NCBI GenBank assembly: GCA_905204225.1 | Contig: CAJKZK010000035.1 | Span: 1 to 15,064, forward strand | Length of the DNA stretch: 15,064 nt | DNA from: an uncultured Bacillota bacterium | GTDB lineage: Bacteria > Bacillota_I > Bacilli_A > RFN20 > CAG-449 | Direction of reading: 5' to 3' | Shown: positions 1-7,971 of the stretch, in pieces | How the letters are laid out: each line of letters opens with the position of its first letter | Numbering within the stretch: position 1 is the stretch's first letter | Notes under the pieces: model-generated | What the model was told of the DNA's origin: nothing | The model's input: only the letters and a program-made list of their open reading frames with translations | Database searches by the model: none | Program-made: the position numbers and the translations under genes

Positions 1-1
1 G

Positions 2-841
2 TTAAAATGGATTAAAAAAAATATAATTATTATTATAATAATGTTGATATTTGAAATAGTAGCCTTATCATTGTTTTTATCAACCAAAAATATTTTTTAT
101 TTATGGAATTTTAATTATATAGGTTTATGCATCTCTACAGGGTTATTTTTAATGCAACATAAAATTAAATACGCACGAAATTTTATACAATTTGCAGTAG
201 GTTTATACATGCTTATTTATTTAGGAATTATATGTAGAGAAAACATGCAAATTGAAGGGTTTTGGTATTATTTATTTTTAGGAGTGTTTGAAGCTGCTAC
301 AATTCATTATTTTGTTGCTAAAATAGGTGGTCCTTTATTTTTTGGAAGAGGATGGTGTGGTTATGCTTGTTGGACAGGTATGATTTTAGATTTGTTGCCT
401 TATAAAACACCAAAATCAAATAGAAAAAAATTTGGTTGGATTAGATATATAATGTTTTTATCATCATTAACATTTGTAGCATCATTATTTATTTTTAAAG
501 TTGACAATTTAGAAAATATAATGTTTTGGTCATTTATTATCGGTAATATAATTTATTATGTTTTAGGTATAACGTTAGCGTTTATTTTAAAAGATAACCG
601 AGCTTTTTGTAAATATATTTGCCCAATAACTATCTTTTTAAAACCAGTTAGTTATTTTTCATATTTAAGAATAAAATGCGATCATAACAAATGTATTAAT
701 TGTAAAAAATGTATTAATAGTTGTCCAATGAATGTAGATATGTTAGATGACTCTAGAAAAAGAAAAAATGGAACTGAATGTATTTTATGTTGTAATTGTA
801 CAAAAGTCTGTCCTAAAAACGCTCTTGATATAAAGCATTAA
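2..841 (+). CDS. NapH-like membrane protein with two 4Fe-4S clusters (5' end cut by the window)
   Basis: The frame has an ATG at 41, but no ribosome site precedes it. The frame is open back to base 2, reading LKWIKKN and a run of isoleucines that completes the first membrane helix. The true start is therefore probably left of the window. About six hydrophobic segments follow. Counting from the ATG at 41, a WCGYAC motif lies at residues 105-110 and an FCKYICP motif at 189-195, as in the NapH/CcoG-type polyferredoxin fold. The C-terminal tail has two CxxCxxCxxxCP ferredoxin motifs (C218/C221/C224/C228 and C247/C250/C253/C257). The likely role is electron transfer at the cytoplasmic membrane; the partner is unknown and nothing in the window supplies one. 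It shows no link to the sugar genes and is separated from them by a terminator. Confidence 0.85.
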   Translation, partial: LKWIKKNIIIIIIMLIFEIVALSLFLSTKNIFYLWNFNYIGLCISTGLFLMQHKIKYARNFIQFAVGLYMLIYLGIICRENMQIEGFWYYLFLGVFEAATIHYFVAKIGGPLFFGRGWCGYACWTGMILDLLPYKTPKSNRKKFGWIRYIMFLSSLTFVASLFIFKVDNLENIMFWSFIIGNIIYYVLGITLAFILKDNRAFCKYICPITIFLKPVSYFSYLRIKCDHNKCINCKKCINSCPMNVDMLDDSRKRKNGTECILCCNCTKVCPKNALDIKH

Positions 842-854
842 AATCAAAACATTA

Positions 855-900
855 AAAAAACTATGATTTGTAGTATCTAATAATACAAAACATAGTTTTT
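855..900. terminator. Bidirectional intrinsic terminator between convergent genes
   Basis: Inverted repeat with arms AAAAACTATG (856-865) and CATAGTTTTT (891-900). An inner TTTGTA (867-872)/TACAAA (884-889) pair extends the stem past a single A/A mismatch. The A-run on the left and T-run on the right give a U-tract in either direction, so it can end both the iron-sulfur gene on the plus strand and glf on the minus strand. Confidence 0.8.
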
Positions 901-911
901 AAATACTCAAT

Positions 912-2003
912 TTATATATTTAAAAAATTTAAAGCTTCTAAGATTACTTTATCCATATCATAATATTTATATTGACCTAATCTTCCACCGAAATAAACAT
1001 TATTTAATTTCTTAGCTTCTAATAAATATTGTTGATATAAAGCATTATTTTTATCATTATTTACTGGATAATAAGGTTCATCACCTAATTTCCATGTTGA
1101 AGAATATTCTTTTGATATAACTGTTTTCTTAGAAGTAACATCAAATTCAAAATGTTTATGTTCAATAATTCTTGTATATGGTACTTCGTATTCAGTATAA
1201 TTAACGACTGCATTTCCTTGATGATTTACTTCATCTAAAATTTCTTCTTCAAATCTTACTGAACGATATTCTAGTGCGCCATATTTGTAATTAAAGAACT
1301 CATCAATAGGGCCAGTATAAATAATATTTTTTGCTAAAGGCATTAATTCTTCTTTATGATCTAAGAAATTAGTGTTAAGTCTAACTTCTATCCCTTTTAA
1401 CATTTTTTCAATTATTTGAGTATAACCACCCATTGGTATACCTTGATAACGATCATTAAAATAATTATTATCATATGTAAATCTCACAGGTAATCTTTTA
1501 ATAATGAAGCTAGGTAATTCATTACATGGTCTACCCCATTGTTTAGCAGTATAACCTTTAATTAATTTTTCATAAATTGTTAATCCAACTAAATTGATTG
1601 CTTGTTCTTCTAAATTAGTAGGGTTTTCTTTATAATAAGCTTTTCTTTCTTGTTCTATTTTTTCTTGAGCTTCTAAAGGCGTTTTAATTCCCCATAATTT
1701 AGAAAATGTGTTCATATTAAATGGTAAATTATATAATTCATCATGAAAAATAGCAATAGGAGAATTAATGTAATTATTAAATTCTGCAAATTGATTTATA
1801 TACTCCCATACTTTTTTATTTGAAGTATGAAAAATATGTGCACCATATTTATGAACATTTATACCTTCAATATTTTCAGTATAAATGTTTCCACCAATAT
1901 GGCTTCTTTTTTCAATAACTAATACTTTTTTTCCTTTTTTAGTAAGCTCATGAGCACATATTGAACCATATAGTCCTGAGCCTACAATTAAATAATCGTA
2001 CAT
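912..2003 (-). CDS. glf: UDP-galactopyranose mutase
   Basis: Flavoenzyme that interconverts UDP-galactopyranose and UDP-galactofuranose in the cytoplasm, supplying galactofuranose for surface glycans. The 363-residue length is normal for bacterial Glf. The N-terminus has the FAD-binding VGSGLYG motif (residues 7-13), an IEKRSHIGGN stretch (30-39) and the VHKYGAHIFHT signature (50-60). Further family landmarks are W156 in AKQWGRP, R174 in PVRFTYDNNYF, the YQGIPMGGY stretch, R278 in PYTR and R341 in GGRLGQYKYYDMD. These correspond to active-site residues known in Klebsiella and E. coli Glf. Start: GAGGA lies 7 bases before the ATG. It is 32 bases downstream of rhaD on the same strand with only a weak 5-bp hairpin between, so it is probably read through from the rhamnose operon. 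No rhamnose catabolic role is known for this enzyme. Confidence 0.95.
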   Translation of the reverse strand: MYDYLIVGSGLYGSICAHELTKKGKKVLVIEKRSHIGGNIYTENIEGINVHKYGAHIFHTSNKKVWEYINQFAEFNNYINSPIAIFHDELYNLPFNMNTFSKLWGIKTPLEAQEKIEQERKAYYKENPTNLEEQAINLVGLTIYEKLIKGYTAKQWGRPCNELPSFIIKRLPVRFTYDNNYFNDRYQGIPMGGYTQIIEKMLKGIEVRLNTNFLDHKEELMPLAKNIIYTGPIDEFFNYKYGALEYRSVRFEEEILDEVNHQGNAVVNYTEYEVPYTRIIEHKHFEFDVTSKKTVISKEYSSTWKLGDEPYYPVNNDKNNALYQQYLLEAKKLNNVYFGGRLGQYKYYDMDKVILEALNFLNI

Positions 2004-2035
2004 AAACTAATCCTCACACTTAAAAAAGTGCTTTC

Positions 2036-2827
2036 TTAGTCTATAATACCTCTTCTATAAGAAATTTTAAAGGCTTCAGCAAGAATTTTTAATTGTTCAT
2101 TTGTGATTGATTGGACAATTTTCTTATCACAAACCTTTAAATATATTTCTGCTGCTTTTTCAATAGTTTCAATTAAACCAAATACTTCATCAAGAGTTTT
2201 TCCTGTGCAGAACAAGCCATGTTGAGCCCAAACAACTGAACGATATTCTTTCATTTTATCAGCAGTAGCAATACCAATTTCTTCTCCACCACATAAAATC
2301 CAAGGTAAAACACTGATGCCTTCAGGGAAAACAACAATACTTTCAGTTTGCATTTTCCATAATATTTCAGTAAATAAATTTGAATCTAATGGACAAATAT
2401 GTGTCATGCAAATAATATTTGTTGGATGACAGTGAATAACTAATCTATGGTCAGCATCAACTTTTAATCTTTCAATATGGCATTTTAAATGAGTTGGAGC
2501 TTCACTTGTTGGTCTTCCACCATCTTTATAACCCCAAAGTAAGGACAAAGTGTGTTCATCTTTTACTTTCATAATACCCAAGTTTGTTTCAGGATCTTTT
2601 TTACAATTTCTAAAATATTTTCCTGTTCCAGTAATAATAAAATATTTACCAATTAAACTGGACAAATCAAAATCATACTTGAATTCTCTAATTACATTAT
2701 TAATATCACATACTTGTTTAACTTCTTTTTCTGTTAAAATATATGATAAGTTTCCACCATTTCTTTCATCCCAACCATGGCGATATAATTCTTCTAAAAT
2801 ATCTGTTACTTGTTCTAAACCGTTCAT
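2036..2827 (-). CDS. rhaD: Rhamnulose-1-phosphate aldolase
   Basis: Class II zinc aldolase that splits L-rhamnulose 1-phosphate into dihydroxyacetone phosphate and L-lactaldehyde in the cytosol, the last committed step of rhamnose breakdown. At 263 residues it is close to the 274 of E. coli RhaD. The expected zinc and catalytic residues can be seen: E109 in TSEAPTHL, H132 and H134 in HCHPTN, and H203 in WAQHGLF. The N-terminal ERNGGNLSY segment is also typical. The start is set by an AAAGGAG ribosome site lying inside the end of rhaA; only one base separates the rhaA stop from this ATG, so translation is probably coupled. Third gene of rhaBAD. A fuculose-phosphate aldolase is less likely, since those proteins are shorter (near 215 residues) and the neighbours are rhamnose genes. 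Confidence 0.95.
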   Translation of the reverse strand: MNGLEQVTDILEELYRHGWDERNGGNLSYILTEKEVKQVCDINNVIREFKYDFDLSSLIGKYFIITGTGKYFRNCKKDPETNLGIMKVKDEHTLSLLWGYKDGGRPTSEAPTHLKCHIERLKVDADHRLVIHCHPTNIICMTHICPLDSNLFTEILWKMQTESIVVFPEGISVLPWILCGGEEIGIATADKMKEYRSVVWAQHGLFCTGKTLDEVFGLIETIEKAAEIYLKVCDKKIVQSITNEQLKILAEAFKISYRRGIID

Positions 2828-2828
2828 T

Positions 2829-4061
2829 TTAATTTCTCTCCTTTAATATTTCATTTTCATATTCTTTAATTTCTTCATACCAGCTTGCGTCATCAACATA
2901 GCCATTTCTTGATAGATATTCATTCCATACTTCTTGCCATGGTAAAGTTTTAATTTCTTCTTGTAAAGCAAGAGTTCTTGTATGATCATAAGTATCTTGA
3001 GCATTTTTTAATAAATTCCAAGGTGTAAGAAGTGCTCTTAATAATGCCTTTTCCATGTTTCTTGAACCAATAATTAAAGCTGCAATTCTATTAATAGAGC
3101 CATCAAAATAATCAAGTCCAATATAAGCTTTATTTAATGCATCACATTTTACAAGTTCATCAGCAACTTCTTGTAAATCATCATTTAATTTCAATACATG
3201 ATCACTATCCCATCTTACTGGACGCGATACATGAAATGCTAAACGTGGTGAAAATAATAATAATGATGAAATTTTATCTGCTACATTTTCTGTTGGATGA
3301 AAATGCCCTGTATCTAACAAACACAAAATATTATTTTTCATTGCATAACTTAAATAAAATTCATTTGAACCTACTGTATACGATTCAACACCAATACCAA
3401 ATACTTTTGATTCTACGGAAACATCCATAGCTTTTTTATCATATTTATATTTTAAAATTTCATCTAAAGAATTTTTTAATCTTCTTCTTGGTCCCATTCT
3501 ATCAGATGGGCTTTCTTTTAAACCATCAGGAATCCAAATATTACATAATGCTTTTTGATGAAGCTCATGACCAAAATATTCAGTAACTTTAATTGAATTA
3601 ATAACATGTTCAATCCAATATTTCCTTATTTCTTCATCAGGAGAAGATAAAGTCAAGCCGTCTTTCATCATATTTGATGAAAATAATGTTGGATTGAAAT
3701 CTAATCCCAAATTATGTTCTTTAGCATAATCAACCCATTTAGAAAATTGCTTTGGAGATATATCTTTTCTATCTACTATTTCTCCTGTTTGATAACAAGC
3801 ATGTAAATTTATTTTCTTTTTACCAGGAATATGTTTTAAAGCAACAGTTAAATCTTGAGTTAACTCTTCAAAATTTCTTGCTTTTCCCGGATAATTACCT
3901 GTCGATTGAATACCACCTGTTAATGATGTATTGTTTTCAAAGCCATTAACATCATCAAGTTGCCAACAGTGTATTGAAATTTTTGTTTTCTTTAATGTAG
4001 AAAGTGCCTTTTCAACATCTACACCATATTTTGCATACAATTCTTTTACTTCTTTTGTCAT
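2829..4061 (-). CDS. rhaA: L-rhamnose isomerase
   Basis: Converts L-rhamnose to L-rhamnulose in the cytosol using divalent metal ions. Length 410 residues, against 419 in E. coli. The whole protein follows the family: SIHCWQLDDVNGFE (29-42), GGIQSTGNYPGKARN (49-63), GVESYTVGSNEFY (224-236), LLDTGHFHPTE (248-258), FHVSRPVRWDSDHV (276-289) and GLDYFDGSINRIAA (315-328). Likely metal ligands lie among E226, D250, H277 and D317/D320. The start codon directly abuts the rhaB stop codon, and its GGAGG ribosome site is within the end of rhaB, which indicates tight translational coupling. There is no sign of truncation. Confidence 0.96.
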   Translation of the reverse strand: MTKEVKELYAKYGVDVEKALSTLKKTKISIHCWQLDDVNGFENNTSLTGGIQSTGNYPGKARNFEELTQDLTVALKHIPGKKKINLHACYQTGEIVDRKDISPKQFSKWVDYAKEHNLGLDFNPTLFSSNMMKDGLTLSSPDEEIRKYWIEHVINSIKVTEYFGHELHQKALCNIWIPDGLKESPSDRMGPRRRLKNSLDEILKYKYDKKAMDVSVESKVFGIGVESYTVGSNEFYLSYAMKNNILCLLDTGHFHPTENVADKISSLLLFSPRLAFHVSRPVRWDSDHVLKLNDDLQEVADELVKCDALNKAYIGLDYFDGSINRIAALIIGSRNMEKALLRALLTPWNLLKNAQDTYDHTRTLALQEEIKTLPWQEVWNEYLSRNGYVDDASWYEEIKEYENEILKERN

Positions 4062-5366
4062 TTATTTTTCCTCCATTTGTATTAAAAGATTTCCTATTGC
4101 TGTAGCCTCTATTGGTAAAGCGATAACCTTTTTTTGAGTTATATCTTTAGTTAAATCATTTAAATATTGGTTTTTTGCTCCTCCACCAACAATATATAAT
4201 TTATCAAATTTTTGATTGGTAATTTTTTCTAATTCATCTAAGCTTTCTTTATAAGAATACGCTAGAGAGATATAAGTTGAATTAATATAATCTTTATCTT
4301 CTTTTGGAAGAATCATTTTTCTTTCCATAAAATAATTTTTAATTGCGATTTTCATATCTAACGCTGATAAAAACATTGGATTATTTACATCAAAAACTAC
4401 GTTATATTCTGATTCTTTAGCCATTTTAACCATTGTTGCAAAATCCAAATTCATTTGCTTTGCTAAATTTTGAATTATCCATAATCCCATAATATTCTTT
4501 TGAAAACGAACATAATTTGGTCCAAGTTCATTAGAATAATTAGCATTTTTTGCTTCATTGGAATTAATTATATGATCAATTTTTAATCCTAATAGAGACC
4601 AAGTACCACTAGAAATATATGGATTATTATCAATCATTGGAATCCCTTCAACAGCTGATGCCGTATCATGGCTTGCACATAACTTAACTACAATATTTCC
4701 ACCTAACTCATCTATTATTTCTTTTTTAAAGTTTCCAACTATTTCTCCTGGATAAGAAATATTTTTGAATAAGTTTTTATTAAATTTTAATCTTTCAATT
4801 ATTTCTTTTGAATAACAGTTATTATTATAATCAAACATTCCTGTTGTAGATGCATTCGTATATTCTTTCTTTTTTACACCAGTTAAGCAATAAGATAAAT
4901 ATTCTGGTATCATTAAAAAGTCAGTTACATTGGTTAATCTATCATTAATCAAATCATCATATAATTGATAAATTGTATTAAACTTTTGGAATTGAGATCC
5001 AGTTATTTTATATAGCTCATCAAAGCTAATTAAATTATGAACTTTATCGATAATCTTTGCAGTTCTATCATCACGATAACTATAAACAGGATATATAACT
5101 TTATCACCATTTAATAAAACATAATCAACACCCCATGTATCAATACTCATCGATTCAATATGCTTGTACTTTTCAAGGGCTTTTTTTATTCCTTGTTTCA
5201 CTTCAAAAAATATATTATCGATATTCCAAATCAAATGATTGTTTTCTATAATAACACTATTTTTAAAGCGATATACTTCATCAAGAATAAGTTCATTATT
5301 CTTATAATAGCCAATTATATGTCTTCCTGATGATGCTCCAATATCAATAGCAAGATAATATTTCAT
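4062..5366 (-). CDS. rhaB: Rhamnulokinase
   Basis: FGGY-family kinase that phosphorylates L-rhamnulose to L-rhamnulose 1-phosphate with ATP. The N-terminal phosphate-binding stretch is AIDIGASSGR (6-15, with D8). SIDTWGVDY (74-82) and SYRDDRT (96-102) belong to the sugar site, and the catalytic Asp is probably D234 in ASHDTASAV. The second-domain ATP motifs are ISSGTWSLLG (251-260) and IVGGGAKNQYLNDL (392-405). At 434 residues it is shorter than E. coli RhaB (489), but all motifs are present. The start is set by AGGAGAA 8 bases before the ATG. First gene of the rhaBAD operon, divergent from the AraC-family regulator across a 91-base control region. Confidence 0.95.
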   Translation of the reverse strand: MKYYLAIDIGASSGRHIIGYYKNNELILDEVYRFKNSVIIENNHLIWNIDNIFFEVKQGIKKALEKYKHIESMSIDTWGVDYVLLNGDKVIYPVYSYRDDRTAKIIDKVHNLISFDELYKITGSQFQKFNTIYQLYDDLINDRLTNVTDFLMIPEYLSYCLTGVKKKEYTNASTTGMFDYNNNCYSKEIIERLKFNKNLFKNISYPGEIVGNFKKEIIDELGGNIVVKLCASHDTASAVEGIPMIDNNPYISSGTWSLLGLKIDHIINSNEAKNANYSNELGPNYVRFQKNIMGLWIIQNLAKQMNLDFATMVKMAKESEYNVVFDVNNPMFLSALDMKIAIKNYFMERKMILPKEDKDYINSTYISLAYSYKESLDELEKITNQKFDKLYIVGGGAKNQYLNDLTKDITQKKVIALPIEATAIGNLLIQMEEK

Positions 5367-5457
5367 ATCAACAATTCTCCTATACTTATATTAAACAATA
5401 TTACAATACATTATTAATATAACAATATTGCATTTTTATATAACAATATTGTAATAT
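5367..5457. promoter_or_regulatory. Divergent rhaBAD/araC-type control region
   Basis: This 91-base gap sits between the two divergent starts and is nearly all A and T. AACAATATT occurs three times, at 5394, 5421 and 5442. A candidate rhaB promoter on the minus strand has -35 TTGTTA (5420-5425), a 16-base spacer and -10 TAATAT (5398-5403), which would give a leader of about 25 bases. Both boxes match consensus at only four of six positions, as expected for an activator-dependent promoter. One operator copy overlaps this -35 and another lies just upstream of it. An 11-base inverted repeat (5398-5408 with 5447-5457) also spans the region. Which protein binds is inferred from the neighbouring gene. 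Confidence 0.65.
5417..5451. repeat. 14-base direct repeat with 21-base period, probable AraC-family operator
   Basis: ATATAACAATATTG occurs exactly at 5417-5430 and 5438-5451, 21 bases start to start, which is two helical turns. A third, imperfect copy lies at 5390-5403. AraC-family proteins commonly bind tandem half-sites about 21 bases apart, with the promoter-proximal site touching the -35 box, and that is the arrangement here relative to the rhaB promoter. Confidence 0.6.
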
Positions 5458-6273
5458 ATGTATATGCATCAAAGAATACCTATTAAATCAGAAAATAAGT
5501 CAATTTTATATATTTCTAGAACAGTTTTAGGTTCTAATTTTCAAACAAATCTTCATTGTCATCCCAACATTGAAATTCTTTTAATTGAAAAAGGAAATGG
5601 ATATATTCAGACAACTAATAGAAAAATAAACGTTAAAGAAAATGATTTAATCATTATTAATCAAAATTGTAAACATTGTGAAATAAGCAACAATTTAACT
5701 TTTTACGCAATTGGAATTAATAAATTAAATATTTTTTTAAAAGAAAACTTTATTAAAAAAATTATTTATTTTACCCTAGATACATCTTCATATAATAAAA
5801 CTTTATATTTATATAAAATTATTTTTTCTGAGGCTAGTCAGTGTAAAGAAAACTATATATCCATCATTGAAAACTCATTACAATCACTATTTTTAATTAT
5901 AAAAAGACAAAATGATTTAATATTTAACACTACCTCAAAAAATGAATCAGATCTTGTTTCAAATGTAAAAAACATAATTGAAAACAATTACCAATTAGAA
6001 CTAAAACTTAACGATATTGCTTCAAGGCTTTCAGTTTCTAAATCAAAATTATGTCATCAATTTAAAAGCGAATGTAACATATCAATTATAGAGTATAAAT
6101 TAAATTGTCAAATGCAAGAAGCTATAAATTTACTCTTATTAACTGATATGAATATATCTCAAATTTCATCAATGATTGGTTTTAACAACACCTCATATTT
6201 TACAAAATTTTTTAAAAAAAATTATAAGGTTTCTCCTTGTGAATATAGAAAGCTTCATAAAAATAACAATTAA
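5458..6273 (+). CDS. AraC-family transcriptional regulator, probable rhamnose-responsive activator
   Basis: A 271-residue two-domain regulator. The N-terminal part is a cupin-like sugar-sensing domain with HCHPNIE (33-39) and a later H73. The C-terminal third is the AraC DNA-binding domain: first helix-turn-helix near 182-205 (LNDIASRLSVSKSKL), second near 231-254 (ISQISSMIGFNNTSYF), then the usual KVSPCEYRK ending. It is divergent from rhaBAD, so it is probably the local equivalent of RhaS/RhaR; the inducer (rhamnose or a rhamnoside) is inferred from context. The start is uncertain: ATG at 5458 or 5464, with no Shine-Dalgarno sequence before either and a stop codon in frame at 5452. A TATAAC at 5439-5444 could place transcription only a few bases before the ATG. 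A terminator follows. Confidence 0.85.
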   Translation: MYMHQRIPIKSENKSILYISRTVLGSNFQTNLHCHPNIEILLIEKGNGYIQTTNRKINVKENDLIIINQNCKHCEISNNLTFYAIGINKLNIFLKENFIKKIIYFTLDTSSYNKTLYLYKIIFSEASQCKENYISIIENSLQSLFLIIKRQNDLIFNTTSKNESDLVSNVKNIIENNYQLELKLNDIASRLSVSKSKLCHQFKSECNISIIEYKLNCQMQEAINLLLLTDMNISQISSMIGFNNTSYFTKFFKKNYKVSPCEYRKLHKNNN

Positions 6274-6276
6274 AAA

Positions 6277-6304
6277 AAGATTGCATCTTTTTTGATACAA
6301 TCTT
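6277..6304. terminator. Bidirectional intrinsic terminator, stronger on the minus strand
   Basis: Hairpin with 11-base arms, AAGATTGCATC (6277-6287) and GATACAATCTT (6294-6304), one C/A mismatch and a loop of six T. Read on the minus strand it is followed by seven T, which suits the end of the transporter gene. On the plus strand the tail is only CTTTAA, so termination of the regulator gene would be weaker. Confidence 0.75.
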
Positions 6305-6325
6305 CTTTAATGATATAATTTAATA

Positions 6326-7951
6326 TTAGTTATTTTCTTTTATTTCTTTATTAGCTTCGAGTTTTTCTTTATCTTCTTTAGTATATTTTTCAACATTCAT
6401 AAAGAAAAACATAATGCCCATAACTAAGTAAGCAATAGATTCAACACCAAATCCTAAGAAAGTATGAACAACTGGTTTAGAAGCAGCAGGTACAATAGAA
6501 TTAATTCCAACAATAATACCATTACATACACCAGCCATACAAACCATAATAGATCCATAAACAGCCATTGTAAATCCATCTGTACGAATACCATATTTTG
6601 CTTCTTGATGATCTAAAACATTAGCAAGTAAAGCTAAAGAAATATACATTGCAGGAGCTGTTCCTAAAGCTTTAATACAGAATGAAGCAACTGAAAGTCC
6701 AGTAACTGCACCAATATTTGCTTGAATAGCAGGAACTAAGGCTACGAAAGCTAAAGATCCACCAAGAAATGCTAACATACAGCCCATAATAATTGTTTTA
6801 GATTTTGTAAAGCGATTTGCTAAAGGCCAAACAATAATCATACCTAATGCAGTTGGAATTGCACCAACAGTATTAATTATTGATGATAAAGTACTTTGTC
6901 CAGTCATTGCAATAGAATAGAATGACATATCATTATTCTTCATTTGTCCACCAAATTGATATAAGAAGAAGAAAATAATAATTAACCACCAGTATTTATC
7001 TTTTACACAAACTTTAATTTGTTCACCCATTGAAATAGATTTTACTTCTTCATTTCCAGCATTTTGATTCTTTTCAACGATTTCTTCAGTGATTCTTTCT
7101 CTTGTAAAGAAATATTCAAGTAAACAGCCTATAACTAAGCAAACAACCATAATAATCATAAGGATAACCCATTTTGAGTTTGCTTGATCAGGTGTAATAC
7201 CCATTGTATAAGCACCTAATGGATTAGCTTCAGTAACTTGAGTAGCAACACTCAAATCAGTAGTAACCTTTTCAACAATTTTATCACCTTCAAGAGCAGT
7301 ATATTTATAAGTTGGTAATAAACCAATAAAATCAACAAGTATTCCACCTGCCATACCAGATAAACCAGCTGCACCAAGTTGAGCAGCCATAATGCAAGTT
7401 GATAATAAGCCACGTTTCTTTTCATCACGAGTTGATAAATTAACTAATGCTGAATGTGAAGTATAATATAATGGCCATGCTAATGCATAATATAAATTAT
7501 ATGCTACTGCGATAACAATAGAAGCAATTAAATTAGAAGTTGTACCATTAAATTGTTTTATTCCAACAAACCATGTAGCGCCTTCTGGTAATGGAACTAA
7601 GAACAAAGCAAGTAACGCAACTGCAATAATAGGCATACCTATCAAAATTAATGGTCTTGCTTTTCCTGCTAAAGTTGGTTTTCTTTCCATTAATTTACCA
7701 ACAAATAAGTTTCCAATAATAATAACAATAGCTGATAAGATAGGAAGTAATGTCTCAAATAATGGAGCCCATTGTCCGAGCATTAAAACTTTATCCCAAT
7801 ATTGAATAAGCCAAACATTAACTACACCATTACTAACAAGGGCTAAAATAGGTCCAAGTAAGTATCCAAGTCCAGCTTCAGGAAATAAAGTCACCCCATC
7901 TTTCTTAATTTTAGTTTTCATAAAAGATTTTTCAAAAAAACTAGTTTTCAT
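6326..7951 (-). CDS. GPH-family sugar:cation symporter (MFS), probable rhamnoside or rhamnose uptake
   Basis: Integral membrane transporter with twelve hydrophobic segments and a charged cytosolic tail. The segment LANVLDHQEAKYGIRTDGF, before a late helix, matches the pattern seen in glycoside-pentoside-hexuronide cation symporters (MADxxDYxxxxTGxRxxG), and YYALAWPLYYTSHSALV is an early-helix feature of the same group. The substrate is inferred: placement between GH78, rhaBAD and its regulator suggests a rhamnose-containing oligosaccharide or free rhamnose. Start: ATG at 7951 is preferred, with a weak AGAGA 7 bases upstream. A TTG at 7957 is in frame but has no well-placed ribosome site, and the next stop upstream lies eight codons before the ATG. 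A five-codon mini-frame with a good ribosome site ends two bases before this ATG. Transcribed as its own unit, with a terminator downstream. Confidence 0.85.
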   Translation of the reverse strand: MKTSFFEKSFMKTKIKKDGVTLFPEAGLGYLLGPILALVSNGVVNVWLIQYWDKVLMLGQWAPLFETLLPILSAIVIIIGNLFVGKLMERKPTLAGKARPLILIGMPIIAVALLALFLVPLPEGATWFVGIKQFNGTTSNLIASIVIAVAYNLYYALAWPLYYTSHSALVNLSTRDEKKRGLLSTCIMAAQLGAAGLSGMAGGILVDFIGLLPTYKYTALEGDKIVEKVTTDLSVATQVTEANPLGAYTMGITPDQANSKWVILMIIMVVCLVIGCLLEYFFTRERITEEIVEKNQNAGNEEVKSISMGEQIKVCVKDKYWWLIIIFFFLYQFGGQMKNNDMSFYSIAMTGQSTLSSIINTVGAIPTALGMIIVWPLANRFTKSKTIIMGCMLAFLGGSLAFVALVPAIQANIGAVTGLSVASFCIKALGTAPAMYISLALLANVLDHQEAKYGIRTDGFTMAVYGSIMVCMAGVCNGIIVGINSIVPAASKPVVHTFLGFGVESIAYLVMGIMFFFMNVEKYTKEDKEKLEANKEIKENN

Positions 7952-7953
7952 TT

Positions 7954-7971
7954 TCAAATCTCTAGTAACAT
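7954..7971 (-). other. Five-codon leader mini-frame just before the transporter
   Basis: On the minus strand, ATG TTA CTA GAG ATT TGA (MLLEI) has AAAGGA at 7979-7984, spaced 7 bases from its ATG. This is a better ribosome site than the transporter's own. Its stop codon ends two bases before the transporter ATG, in a different frame. It may couple or regulate transporter translation, but short frames like this also arise by chance. Confidence 0.35.

Noticed and set aside
2017..2030. CACTT/AAGTG hairpin between rhaD and glf as a terminator
   Set aside because: Only five base pairs with its T-run in the loop and not after the stem, so read-through into glf is more likely.
2550..2846. A 98-codon plus-strand open frame opposite rhaD
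   Set aside because: It lies wholly antisense to a well-supported gene, has no ribosome site and its product has no recognisable motif. The same holds for other antisense frames in rhaA (3137-3430, 3752-3949) and near 3931-4137.
7955..7957. TTG at 7957 as the transporter start
   Set aside because: No ribosome site is correctly spaced for it, whereas the ATG two codons later has at least a weak one; the difference is only two residues.
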